From contig JAQFWX010000047.1 in the NCBI GenBank assembly GCA_027605045.1, positions 62,001-126,000 of the forward strand: a stretch of DNA of 64,000 nucleotides, given 5' to 3'. Every line of letters begins with the position of its first letter. Position 1 is the stretch's first letter. Under the pieces are notes generated by a model. It saw only the letters and a program-made list of their open reading frames with translations, did no database searches and was not told the DNA's origin. Both the position numbers and the translations under genes were made by a program. Below, piece after piece: positions 34,608 to 45,564 of this stretch. Source of the DNA: Phallus indusiatus (Eukaryota > Basidiomycota > Agaricomycetes > Phallales > Phallaceae).

Positions 34608-36555
34608 GGCTAGCGTTTGGGGGAGAATGGAGGCATAGACGGGATCACGATTAAATACAAAATCACTGCTAGTGTGATTTCATAAATGCTTGGAGGTTTT
34701 CAGCGATTCAGATCAATCATAAATAGCTAGTGCTGCCAGTCGGCATGATATGTCAATGTAGAATGAATCGACATATGTAATCAATAAATATGTCTGTTCA
34801 ATAAATTAAATCAATAATGGATGAATCAATTGTCACTATTGCAAAATATGCACCTTCTCTTTTGTAGTTTAAAACCAGGTGCATTCCATGATTTAGCCTG
34901 TTTTAGCCAATCAGTCATAGTCATGATGAATCAGGTCAATGTTAGCATCTTGAAGAAGAATTTCTTCTTACCCGATGCCACAGCTCCGGTTTTCAGGTTT
35001 AAACTATCGGACCCGCCCGGATGGACTATAAATTGATTTCACAAAACGAACCACCAGAGTATTTTACTAGTTGATAGAATGACTTGCCCTTGTAGATGCA
35101 AAAAAAAATGGAAACATACTGTTTAATGATTAATCTCATCTGTTAAGTCCGGTTACCGTCATAATAACTCACATGCGAACAGATGGACGTGTGAGTTCGA
35201 TCTCACAGCTTTTCACTTTTATCTACCACTTATGACCTACGAAAGTCGACACTCTGGCCATTGCTCGTGTTTTTCTTGCCCCAGATGCCTCGATAGTTAT
35301 GCATTCCATAATAACGCCCTGCGACTATCCGTGACTGGGACCCTTACACGCTCAAGGACAGTCGTGGGACACTATTCTTTCATTTGAAACCAGTCAGTTT
35401 TGCTATTTCAATAGGTCAAACAACGACAACAACTTCTTACATACTTTTACTTTTTTTAATTTTAAACAGTCATTCTTGTGCTCACTCTACAAAATCTGAC
35501 AAGCCAGTGCTATGTTGTTTTTCCTGTCTATTAAGCTTCCCAGACGGACACTAAATTCGATTAGTAGTTAAATCGAAGAGATCGAAGTTATTCTGAAAAA
35601 AAAAACGCACTTACCCACTAATACTGACGACTAGTCGTACTTATCTGGCCATTTCGTATAGCTTCCTCATCGCTGGTACGAAACACAATCCAAGTTTAGT
35701 CGCACTTAGGTTCTTTTCTTTCGTTTGCGGTCGCACCCTTTGGGTCGAGATAGAAAAAAAAGGTGGTGTTTGAAGTTCTAATGCTTTGGATAGCGAAGTC
35801 TTAAAGTCTAGCAGATCAGAAGTAAACGGGGTTTATAAGAAATGAGAGGAGGAAAGTAAGGAACATATTGGGAACATACAATAAACTGCAACCGCACCGA
35901 GAACCTTTTCCGATTTCTGCATTTTGATCGTTGAATGTGTTTTTTTCTTTCCAGCCCGAGTCTACGTCGTGACCTGGATTTTTTTTCAACGCTTCCCTTA
36001 ATTTAAGCTCGTATATTTGCTTTGACAAGTTGTTGTTCTGAATCAAGCCGAGGGCCGTGGGCCGTGGCCATGGTACGAACTTGCGATGGTAAGTTTTTAG
36101 CGCCGAAGAAGGACTCCAGCTAGTTGTTAACATCTACAAACCGAACCGACAAGTTAAAGAATCCCAAATAATATCGGACACGTATCGTGCGTCTAACTTT
36201 GAGTCTTAAACTATCTGTTATTCCCGGAAAAAATGATTCATGCAGCTCATAAAATTTACAGTGCAATTAATCATTCTTATTTTCCTGGCACGGAATCATC
36301 GTTCATCGTTCAGTCTCGGAATATGACGTTTTAGGTCGTTAAATATGAAACCTATTTGCCAAATGCGTTGAATATTGTGTATACTTTCGAGGCTATGGTC
36401 CTACGGTCCGGTCAACCAGCGAGGCATTAATACAATAACACTGGACATGCTAAACAATCCAGAGGGACATGTCACATGAAACAGGACATACGAAACTTTG
36501 AAAAACTGAAGCTTTCTTCAAAGTCCTCAACACTTTACTCTACACCATATTCCTC
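34608..36555. other. Intergenic with a relic of the DUF6533-like gene
   Basis: About 35370-35720 keeps recognisable pieces (SFETSQF segment, VILVLTL segment, the following TTACCCACTAATACTGAC flank) of the DUF6533-like gene, with all frames lost. 34640-34830 is AT-rich with small inverted repeats around ATATGT. Nothing else recognised. Confidence 0.4.
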
Positions 36556-37291
36556 ATGCTCCCATCACTCCCACCGCCGCCGCGACCTATCTCGGCTCAT
36601 GATCATTCACAAGCCAAACGACATGTAACGCGCGACCATTTGTTGACAATGCTCAAAAAGAACGTCGTAGCAGTCTTTGCTATTTTGTTCCTCAATTGGT
36701 TCTTCCCAGTGTACATCCACCTCAAGGTACTGTACATTCCCGCGGTTTGGTTAAGAACAGTTCATATCATCGGTGAGACGAAACCCGACCTAAAAACCGT
36801 ATTTACTCACTAACATGCTGTATCTCAAGAAATCGTCTTCCTCTGTGCTATATTCGGTTCCAACATTCTCATCGCTCTCATTTCACTCTGTTATTCTCGC
36901 CCGGAATCTCCACCTGATCCTGTACCAAAACCACTCCCGATAGCTAACCCCCCAACTCGCTCAACTCCAGTTCGACGACCGGTGAAAAACCTGGGAACAT
37001 CTGTACGTTTATAAATCATATTGCCTCGCTCTGTTCGTGGATCTTACGTGGACTTTTTTTTGATAGAAATATTACGCCTCCAGTGGATCAGCTTCAGAAT
37101 CGCGACCTATCAACAATAATAACGTCCCGCTGAAAGACGATACCTTGAAGTTTAGTCAGTCTGAAGTGTTTTCGTCCTCTGTCGACTCGACCGATCTGTT
37201 ACCTTTGGCTGCGTACAGAAGCAGACATCCCAGACGTCCCTCTGATAAGACACATGTCGCTTATAATTCTTCTAGCCAGACCGCGTATTGA
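36556..37291 (+). CDS. Two-TM protein B, copy 3 (intact)
   Basis: Exons 36556-36772, 36830-37002 and 37067-37291 (217, 173 and 225 nt, as in copy 2), introns 57 and 64 nt with GTGAGA and GTACGT donors; a CTAAC branch-like motif precedes the first acceptor. The product has a Pro-rich start, the RDHLLTMLKKN helix, TM1 (FAILFLNWFFPVYIHL), TM2 (FLCAIFGSNILIALISL) and a Ser-rich tail ending SSQTAY. Family unrecognised. It is the mirror counterpart of copy 2, lying in an inverted block with F5. Confidence 0.72.
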
Positions 37292-37594
37292 TGAGCTAAA
37301 CTAGAACCTATCGGCATAGAACTCGTTGAAGATTTCATAGCCATGGCGGATGACGCGAAATCTACCGAAAGACTTCTCGCCTTTTTTTAGACCGGCGCTA
37401 TGTTTTTGTGAGAGCCTTCGCAACATATACTTTGCACGATTAGCGCACATATAAATGGATGTTTTGTTACTACAAAGGTCAGGACGACATGTCTTCACTT
37501 TCGTTTGCATGTAGATATAATACACAAAATATAAAGATATATGCAGATGATAAGTAATGATAAGATTAAAAGTCAGAGATGATGATTATTGAAT

Positions 37595-39215
37595 TCAAGC
37601 TGGATAACGTGATTGTAGAGAAATTAACGTAACCGACGTATACAGCTCGTCCCAAGTGGTGTAATCACATTCCTTGGGAGTACCAGTCGCTTCTAATTCA
37701 TATTTCATTGTCTTAGCGATATCATCCCGCACCAGGCGACAAGAAATGACTTCGTCATTCAGCCACATTTTGGTGTACAGCAGGTTAGGGAAGTCATAAA
37801 GGGTTTTGAAAAGACGATGAATGTCCACGCGGATGGTATGAAAGGGTCCTGTTAAAACGCGTAATTTCTTGAAATTGGCGAAATAGGAGATGTGTTCTAT
37901 GACCTGCCAATGGAATGCGTTAATACAAAACATAATTGATTCTTTCAGTGATGGTGACATACCTCGTCAGAGGTCGAGAATTGGCACAGAGAAACTCGGC
38001 CGGAGGAAGATTGAGCATAACGGTTGAAAGTTATATTGAGATTTTGGAGATTGGGGGCCATATCAGCAAATTTTCGAGTCGATTTTCCGGGGCTGGCTTT
38101 CCAAAACTGACAAGTTTTGAGATTAGGTAGGATGATTCCATGTTTGGATAGGGTCGAGTACAACCTGGAGCTCATTATCAAATGGACTAGACGTGCAGCG
38201 ATCGTACCCATGGTGATAGGCAATTGTGGGTCTAAAACGGCGTAAAAAGATGTGAGATTAGGAAGGAAATCATCGGATTCTATTTCCCATCCAGGAATAA
38301 GGAGGTTGTCAGTTGATAACATTCTAAGTTTTGTATGACGATGGAGAAACGCCTGCAAACGGGGTATGTTATCGTCATCCGTAGGATTGTTTAGCGTGTG
38401 GCAAATAAATTTGAGGTGTTGAAGATTTGGCCAATACCCAGAGATAAATGTATGGGAGTTACACAAAGTGACGCTTATATGGGTAAGGTTAGGCGCATTC
38501 AAAACCATTTGCAAAATGGGGCGGCTCAGATCACCTCCAGAACCAGTCCTGACGATAAATTTCCGAAGAGAGGGCAAATAATCATAAAACAACTATATCA
38601 CAAAAACAGTAAAGGCATTCTACTCCTGGTCAAAGTAAGACGGCAGCTTACCGAGAATTTTTTCGGATCTCTTGATACTTTGTCGTTTTTAAAGCGCTCT
38701 TCAAGGGCTGTGTTTGGGCATTCGAAAAACACTCCCAACTCTTCCAAATTACAATCCGCTTTTCCGATTGCGTTAGAAATAAGATTAAACTCTTCGTCGT
38801 GTCTATTTCCTATCTCGAACTGGAAAGATTTCAGGTTGACCATTTTAGGAAGGACTTGGATGAAGACTTCAAAAGAACCGTCCTGATGATCATCTCTACG
38901 GATACTCCAAGACGATATTGGCGAGTAGTCCCACTCGGATTCGGTTATGCACCTTCGTGGAATTTGTGTCCGACCATGAGCTCTTGAAACGTTCAGATAT
39001 CTAATACGGGAGCAAGCATCATATGGGGTATTCAAGAGATGTCTCCAGAGGTATTTCGAAGATCTTTTGCTGTAACAAATACGGCGATAGTCAATGTGTC
39101 GAGGAACGATGATGAAGTATAACACGCGAGTTGTTGCGGCAAAAGACAATAGATCCACTGGATGGTCGATAAAATCAGTTATGTGAATAAGGACGTCTAT
39201 AGGTATCGTAGGCAT
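37595..39215 (-). CDS. F-box / LRR-like protein F5
   Basis: Exons 39215-38652, 38592-37963 and 37903-37595 (564, 630, 309 nt), 500 residues. Very similar to F1 throughout: F-box IPIDVLIHITDFIDHPVDLL, HIDYRRICY, LPSLRKFIVRTG, NAPNLTHISV, and the same last exon (HISYFANFKKLRVLTGPF ... VRDDIAKTMKYELE). Orientation and neighbours (gene B downstream, repeat R and a B relic upstream) mirror those of F1. Likely a ubiquitin-ligase adaptor; target unknown. Confidence 0.8.
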
Positions 39216-39639
39216 CCTTCAAAATGCTGTGAGTTGGAGCGCGAGGATGCAGAAATCAGAAAAGATTCGATATATTTGTTTGTAACTGTTTTGTGTACTG
39301 GACGTGTTTTTGTTCTTGGCCGCGTTTCCCGACTCACCTCATAATCTCATACAACATGTGTGCAGGCGATTTCTCTAGAAGCATCATAAATAAATGAGAG
39401 CTTACCGCGAAATACACGACTGAATCTCTCAAATCCCATTCAAAATGCAAATGGCGCGAAGAACGCTTGATCATGGAACACATTGCGCAAACGCTCTTCG
39501 ACAAAGCTCAGGAATGACATGATAGTGGCGTTGCTACAGTCTTTGCTGCCGCATTTATAAATTGGTCTTTACTTATTATACCCAACCGAGCTAAAGCGAT
39601 GTCCGCTCCTGCATCATGTCCAAGAATAGTGCACACGAC
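39216..39639 (-). repeat. Dispersed repeat R, inverted copy 4, and F5 upstream region
   Basis: About 39340-39600 is the reverse complement of repeat R at 10240-10470. This is the presumed promoter side of F5. Confidence 0.45.
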
Positions 39640-39840
39640 GGGTGAGCTGAACCTGGTTTAGGACTGGATCTATTTACTAACGTGTTCTATCTCAAGAAAT
39701 GCTTGCTCTGTGCTGTATTTGGTTTGAACATCGTGCACCGAATCCACTCGCCACAACCAACTCTCCAACTCGCTTAACTCCAATCCGAAGACCCCATCCG
39801 TACGTTTCCAGATCATATTGCCATGCCATACTACTACGAT
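39640..39840 (+). pseudogene. Relic of gene B (exon 2)
   Basis: Matches exon 2 of gene B after the TCTCAAG acceptor (CTCTGTGCTGTATTTGG onward), with deletions. Mirror image of the relic at 9838-10215. Confidence 0.45.
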
Positions 39841-40187
39841 TAAGTAGTTTCCCGCTGTAAAATGGGCTTGAACAATATATATATAGATTTCAAAATCCCG
39901 AAGATGCATACATGATCAGGACACAGTAACAGTGAAAACCATAGCATGATAAGAGATGGAAGTTGCGAACGAAGTTGAGATTGACTTTGAGAACAGACGC
40001 ACATGCGATTAGCGTAGCGAAATCATGAAAACAACTGTGGCGCAGTAACCAGGATTGGGCGGACCCGAATATCTACATAGGATTTACGAGGAAACTATGA
40101 GATTGGACCAATCAAAGATGGATTCTACCGAGCTTCAGTATTTGTGTGCGTAGGAAGCGAAGCAATATAACCAACTCACCACCATGT

Positions 40188-41345
40188 CTATAAACTGTAA
40201 AGGCTGTCCCAAGAGGAAACATCACACTCCTCGGGTATACCCGTCGTCTCGTATTCATATATCATCACCTTGGCGATATCATCCCGCTTTAAACGACAAA
40301 ACTTGAGTTCGCCATTATCAAGTCTCACTTCGGTGTACAGAAGCCTAGGGAATTCATACAAGGCTTTACAAAGAAGATGATTATCCATTCGTGTATTACG
40401 AAAAGGACCTATAAGAACGCGTAGGTTTTTGAAATTGGCGTAAAAAGAGACATGCTTCATAACCTGTCAGTGCGATGCGTTAATACGACGCTGAAATGAA
40501 ATGGATTCTTCATCAATGGTAACATACCTCATCAGGATTCATGTGCGGGCGTTCGCGTTTTGTATTTTGGTCCCAAAGTAATCCGAAGGTTATACAGAGA
40601 TTGTGGATATTGGGGACGATCATAGCAAGTTGATGAGCGAATCTCTCAGCTTCCCAAAACACACAAGTTTTCAAATTGGATAGGATAATCCCATTTCTTG
40701 AAAGGTACAAGTAGAGTAAACAGTTCATTTCCAAATGCACGAGACGTGCAGCAATATTAGCCGTGATGGTAGGCGATTGCGAATATTCTTTGACGTAGAA
40801 AGATGTTAGACTGGGGAGGAAATCATCGGATTCAACTGCCCATCCAGGACGCAAAATGTTGCTTGATAGAACAATAAGTTTCGAATGACGGTGAAGAAAT
40901 TTCTGCAAAAGGGATATGTAATCTTCATTTGTAAGAGGCATCGGCGATCGACAACAGAGTCTGAGCTGTTGAAGATTTGGCCAATACCCTGAAATAAATG
41001 CATGGCAATGGGAGTGATTCAAGCGCACGTTTATGTGGGTGAGGTTAGGCGCATTCAAAATCATTTGCAAGAGGCGGACATCATATTGAGCGCTGATGAT
41101 ACATTTTCGAAGGGAGGGCAGGTGGTCGTAAAATAGCTGAATCACAATGTTAATGAAGACATTTATTTGTTGTCAATAGATAGCAACGTACCGAGAATTC
41201 TTTCGGATCATCTGCCTTTTGAATGGATCTGTCAAGGGATGTATTTGAGCAATTGTAGAACGCTCCTAACTCTTCCAAAACGCAACCCGCTTCCCCGATT
41301 GCCTTAACAATAAGACTCAACTCTCTTTCATCTCACTGCAGGCAT
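40188..41345 (-). pseudogene. F-box / LRR-like locus F6, 5'-truncated
   Basis: Exon 3 (40463-40188) and exon 2 (41136-40528) are intact and in phase, and the end of exon 1 (about 41340-41192) still reads SLIVKAIGEAGCVLEELG. The F-box and the first 120 or so codons are missing; sequence beyond about 41345 is an unrelated repeat tract. Without an F-box or start codon it is probably inactive. Confidence 0.68.
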
Positions 41346-41369
41346 TTCAGAGTTTTCGGCTAGGGAAAA

Positions 41370-42200
41370 GCTTGGGAAAATCATGAACCAAGAACTTCTT
41401 GTTTCAATGTTCACGACGTGGGAAAACTGTGATCGTAGTATTAGTTTAGTTAATGTTTACGAGGTGGGGAAAAGTTTGGGTAATCAGTTACACTGACATT
41501 GTAATAACAGAGAACAAACATTGCTAAAAATATATTTTCTTCCTTTGTTTTCTCCTCGAGAAAATTCATTTTTCCCTCAGCACTTTCCCACGATTTTCCC
41601 CACCTGTAAATCTCCGGGTGAACCCTAAAATAACTTAGGGAAAACAAAGGACAAAGTGGCTGTTTATTTAGGCTGTGTTTATGCCGAAAACTTGGCGTAA
41701 ACATAGAGGAAATACTTTGTAAGCTCACTGTTATAATTAGGTTTTTCTTTGTGGGAAAATATTTTGGAATCCTCAGATCAACAAAGGCTTTGCCAGAATG
41801 GGAAAACTAAAAATATACATCTGTTTTCCTCACGATTTATCGAGGGCTTTTCCCAAAGTTTTCCACAGCTGGTTTACCATGACTGGACAATGATTTTCAT
41901 CAAGATTTACATGGCACAGAAAACATATAACATATGGGCAAAAAGCCCAAAGTTTGTTCAACCTTTTCCTAAACTTTGTTTAGGAAAAATACCCAACTTT
42001 GTTCAGTATTTTCACTAACTTTGTTCAGTATTTTTCCCGACATTGTTTAGTATTTTCTCTAACTTTGTTCAAACTGTTCCTCGACTTTGTTGAGTATTTT
42101 TCCTAACTTTGTTCAAACCTTTTCCTCAACTTTGTTCAAACCTTTTCCTCAGCTTTGTTCAAACTTTTCTCACAAAATTTTCAAATAATAGGTTTTTTCC
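41370..42200. repeat. GGGAAAA / TTTGTTCA degenerate repeat tract
   Basis: About 41370-41900 contains many scattered GGGAAAA and TTTTCCC words. About 41950-42180 becomes a degenerate tandem array with a unit near 20-26 nt (CCTTTTCCTCAACTTTGTTC and variants). It starts exactly where the F6 gene is cut off. Confidence 0.6.
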
Positions 42201-43790
42201 TTCACTTCTGGGATCGTCGCGCATGGGTCCAAAGTAAGTAAAGATGCTTCATCTCGTCGTTTCGCTTTGACTCAATACAAGGAACACCACGCAGGGTCAG
42301 CTCTTCCCATTCATCGTTAATACTGCAATTGTGCGCGGCCTAGTAAAAGTTGACAAAAATAGTAATAGTAATTGCGGAAGCAATTACAAAATGTATATAG
42401 TACTTGAAAGTTGCCGCCCAAACGCTAAGCGTTTGAACGGCGTATTCTCTAATACTCAGGAGTCATAGTCTGATTTCTGACAAAAGTCCCACGAGTCGTG
42501 TTTGATACCTCAGAGGTGCCATGACAGTGAATGAAAGCTGGGGATAGGATTCTGGAGGCTGAAATGAAACAGTGTGTGCGCGGACAGTACAGTACGACAA
42601 TATGAAATAATTCCGATCAAGCTAATTCTTTCCTCTCTAAGTCGTGCTACAACCGGGTGATCTTCTCCAGGCATTCTCTGGTTGATGGGCTCTCTCGGGA
42701 CGGCACAAACGGGCTTGTAACATGAAGCGAGAGCGTGGAATGGGAATTCTGGGTGGGAATGGAAAAATCTTTGTGATGCACAGAGTTCCTTCGTCGGACA
42801 GTGTCTCGTGGTACGTGCAAACGGGAACAACATGCAAACTCATGCAAAACGTTCCAAGCCAAGCTGAATCTTCTTGTCTATAGGCGCTGGTTGGGAACGA
42901 TGCAGTCTTTCTAAGACTTTTGATTCTACGAGTGACTTGACAATGACGGCCAATAAGGTAGCGAAAGAAACATGCAAATTCGAGGACTGGCTAATGAATG
43001 GACTCTGGATTTCCGATGAGACCAAGCAACTCGTAAGTACGGTAGCCCAAAATCTTCCAAAACAAATTGATCCTTCTCCAGTCAAACAAGACCCGTTCTT
43101 GATGATCCTTTTCCGGCTCAAACTCGATAACAGGCAATCCCTTCACAGGTAATGTGGCTACAAGAACTCTTGAAATTCTGACGATGGCAGTGTACTGATT
43201 CGCGATTTGAGACAGGCACGCGGACTCTAGCAGTGAAACTGGTGTAAGTATTCTCGTAAAACGATACAACGCAATGTTCGTGAAAAAGTTTCGAGGCGTC
43301 TGAATCCCAACTAACTCCTCGTTCCTAGGTTCGGTGATTTTCTTCAAAACCAACGGTCGCAAATCTATTATTCTGGAGTTTCATAGGCGATTCCTCGAGC
43401 AAAGGTTGAAAACAATCGAAAAGAGCGAAGATAGATAAGGTGGGCCAGCAGGCAAACTGCGAGAATGAAATATGTATTCTTTGCTGCACTATTTTTGTGT
43501 CTCGAATGATAACTGCTTTACATCTTGTAGGGACTTTTTATGTATTGAGTCACAGTTGCGACTTCGACAAGGCTTGCAGGAAATTCTCCACTAGAGGGCA
43601 GCTTCGCCGACGGGATGGACGATCCGGTACAACAATTCTAAATGATTCGACTTGAGGGAGAGTCAGTATAAAGTAACGTAGTTTAAAGATGTAACGTAAG
43701 TTTGAAAAGAATCAGGATAAAAGGGATTTTGAACGATTAGGTGACGATTAACTTGAGTGACTTAGGACAGATGTAAAAGTGAGCTTACTG
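42201..43790. other. Region with unrecognised minus-strand frame
   Basis: The frame 43362-42991 (minus, 123 codons: MRPLVLKKITEPRNEE..., LPVIEFEPEKDHQERVLFDW) has balanced composition and could be an exon, but opposite-strand frames of similar length overlap it and no family is recognised. Nothing else is seen. Confidence 0.25.
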
Positions 43791-43794
43791 TTTT

Positions 43795-44150
43795 CTGCTT
43801 GACAGACCCTCGCTATATAAAATCTCCCAGCTCTCTCTATACAATCTCTAAAAAAATCTCCAGAATCTCCTTTTATAAAATCTTCAGAATCTTGTTCTAT
43901 AAAATCTCTATGATCTCTTTCAGAGAAATCTCCAGGGATCTTGTTCCATAAGATCTCCAAAAAAATCTCAAGAATCTCTTTCTATGAAATTCCCAAATCT
44001 CTATCAGATCTCTCGGATCTCTGGAAAATTTTTTCTAAATCTCTTTTTATAAATCTCTATAATCTCTTCCAAAATAATCCCAGTATCTCTTTCTATAAAA
44101 TCTCCACCTCTCTATAAAATCTCCTGCTCTCGATTGAAACCTAACTACTC
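43795..44150. repeat. Minisatellite of TATAAAATCTC-type units
   Basis: About 13 degenerate units of roughly 23-29 nt built on TCTATAAAATCTCCAGAATC. It can be read on the minus strand as a repeating DFIE/DFSE peptide but is more likely non-coding. Confidence 0.6.
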
Positions 44151-44401
44151 CCTTTGTAATCTTCAGCTTTATAAAGGAAGCGCACGAAGAGCACCCTAAC
44201 GACATGCAGAGTGCCGCCGGCTTCGTAGAGGAGGCAACGAAGTAGTAGACGACACGGAACCTGCATTACTATTATATTGTTATTACCGGAAGATGACGCC
44301 ACACCGGAAGAAGGACCCGTGCGTAGAGGTCATCACCCCAAGACTGTACATCTCTATCCCTTCTCTTTTTCGAGCTTGGTGTACCAGCAACACAACCATT
44401 A

Positions 44402-44986
44402 TTGTTCCTATTATTACCACGTCGTCTCCTTCCTTTCGTTGGTGCAGCTTCAGACACACTACCAGTACTCCCCCCCCCAATCTTCATCTTTCACAACAAT
44501 AAAACTATTCATATTATTTCCACCAGCACCATGTCCTCCTCTTCTTTTCGTCTCCCTGGGAGCAATGGCACCTCCATTCTCCCCGAATTGCTACGCCCTC
44601 TCAAGTATCTTTTAAAGGATTATTTTGCAAAGAGCCACGCACCCCTGTCCAACGCTCAGAATCCACGCCTCTGCCTCACATTACGAACCCGCATGCCAAT
44701 AACATCGAATCTCCAAGTAATTGTATGGCTGCGTTGCTCCGTGAACGGATCGCCTGTCGCCACGTATACGCTAATGAAGGACCCTCCAGAACATGATTCG
44801 GAGACCTCGCTGCTGTCTTATGGCGCTAGAAGAGAGAAATTAGCTCGAGTTGAAGAGTCTCGTGCCATCGTACCTAGCTCGGCGCAATTCGTTTACGCTA
44901 GCCCACGTCAGACATCTAATCTCCAAAGTTCAGCATTCAGTCCTTTTCCATCCCCAGAATTCCCGCCGTCTTCGCATCGTTATTGA
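44402..44986 (+). CDS. Unrecognised ORF, left flank of the retroelement cluster
   Basis: A 194-codon frame; an internal ATG (44531, MSSSSFRLPGSNG) is a more natural start. The content is Ser/Pro-rich with a short region LRPLKYLLKDYF. No family is recognised. The sequence 3' of it, interrupted by element A, continues at 52525 to 52479 and then at 57739, so any longer gene here would be split by transposons. Confidence 0.3.
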   Translation: MFLLLPRRLLPFVGAASDTLPVLPPPIFIFHNNKTIHIISTSTMSSSSFRLPGSNGTSILPELLRPLKYLLKDYFAKSHAPLSNAQNPRLCLTLRTRMPITSNLQVIVWLRCSVNGSPVATYTLMKDPPEHDSETSLLSYGARREKLARVEESRAIVPSSAQFVYASPRQTSNLQSSAFSPFPSPEFPPSSHRY

Positions 44987-45045
44987 TGCCTAAAACAGTC
45001 AGCAGGCTCTGTTATGAATGGAAAGATAGTCAGTCATGGACGAAG

Positions 45046-45050
45046 CGCAC
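45046..45050. other. Target-site duplication of element A (left)
   Basis: CGCAC. Its partner is not at 51092 but, as the reverse complement GTGCG, at 52521-52525, because the segment between was inverted. Confidence 0.75.
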
Positions 45051-45421
45051 TGTCACGGTACGCTAGCGCCTTTTCCGATTATTCGATTCCTTCGATTTCT
45101 TTCGATTTCATTTCGTGTTACGATTTCCTTCATTTCCCGTACTTTGCCGTTTCCATTAGTTCCATCGTTTTCTCGATTTTTCGATCTCTTCGATTTTCCT
45201 CGATCTCTTCGATTTTCCTCGATTTCTATCTGTATCTCCTCGGATCCCATGGGGATCAGTCGAGCGCTTCGTATCCTGTACTTATATGCGTTTTCCCTAG
45301 AGGGGGATACCTAAGCTTGTTCTCTTAGGTTTTCCCTCCTCTAGGTGAGTAGTTAGTCGATGCCCCTCAATAGATCTTAGGTTTTCCCTCCTCTAGGTGT
45401 GTGCCCTGAGTCGCCCTAACA
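45051..45421 (+). repeat. 5' LTR of gypsy element A
   Basis: 371 bp, TGTCACGG ... CCCTAACA, apparently identical to 50721-51091. TATA-like TTATAT at 45282-45287 lies 31 nt before AAGCTTGTTCT (45313-45323), the predicted transcript start. A 25-nt direct repeat (45323-45347, 45375-45399) lies in R/U5. The U3 is rich in TCGATTT words. Confidence 0.85.
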
Positions 45422-45423
45422 GT

Positions 45424-45434
45424 AGAACAAGCTT
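45424..45434 (+). other. Primer-binding site, self-priming type
   Basis: AGAACAAGCTT, two bases after the LTR, is the exact reverse complement of AAGCTTGTTCT at 45313-45323 inside the same LTR. This matches Tf1/sushi-type self-primed elements, where the mRNA 5' end folds onto the PBS. Confidence 0.65.
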
Positions 45435-45564
45435 CTACCTTCGGACCGGTCGTTTCTATTGTCGTTTCTTTCGGAAACTCTTTGTCAGCATTGTCTCAGA
45501 CGTTCCCGACACTTTTCGCCCATAAAACGACCCCTCCGTCCTTCGTTCTTCGATTTCTTTCGTC

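Noticed and set aside
35190..35225. tRNA-like T arm (GTGAGTTCGATCTCAC)
   Set aside because: The loop and stem cannot be paired as a 5-bp stem with a 7-nt loop, and no acceptor stem, D arm or anticodon arm could be built upstream.
42647..43152. Several overlapping frames on both strands as genes
   Set aside because: No family motif, no clear splice sites, and similar lengths on both strands; only one is mentioned as a possible exon.
43748..43960. Minus-strand repeat peptide (DFIE/DFSE)
   Set aside because: It is the translation of a minisatellite with no conserved start or flank.
45053..45328. Short frames in LTR A and its copies (Ser/Phe-rich or Arg/Glu-rich)
   Set aside because: They lie wholly in the LTR and reflect TCGATTT repetition, not coding.
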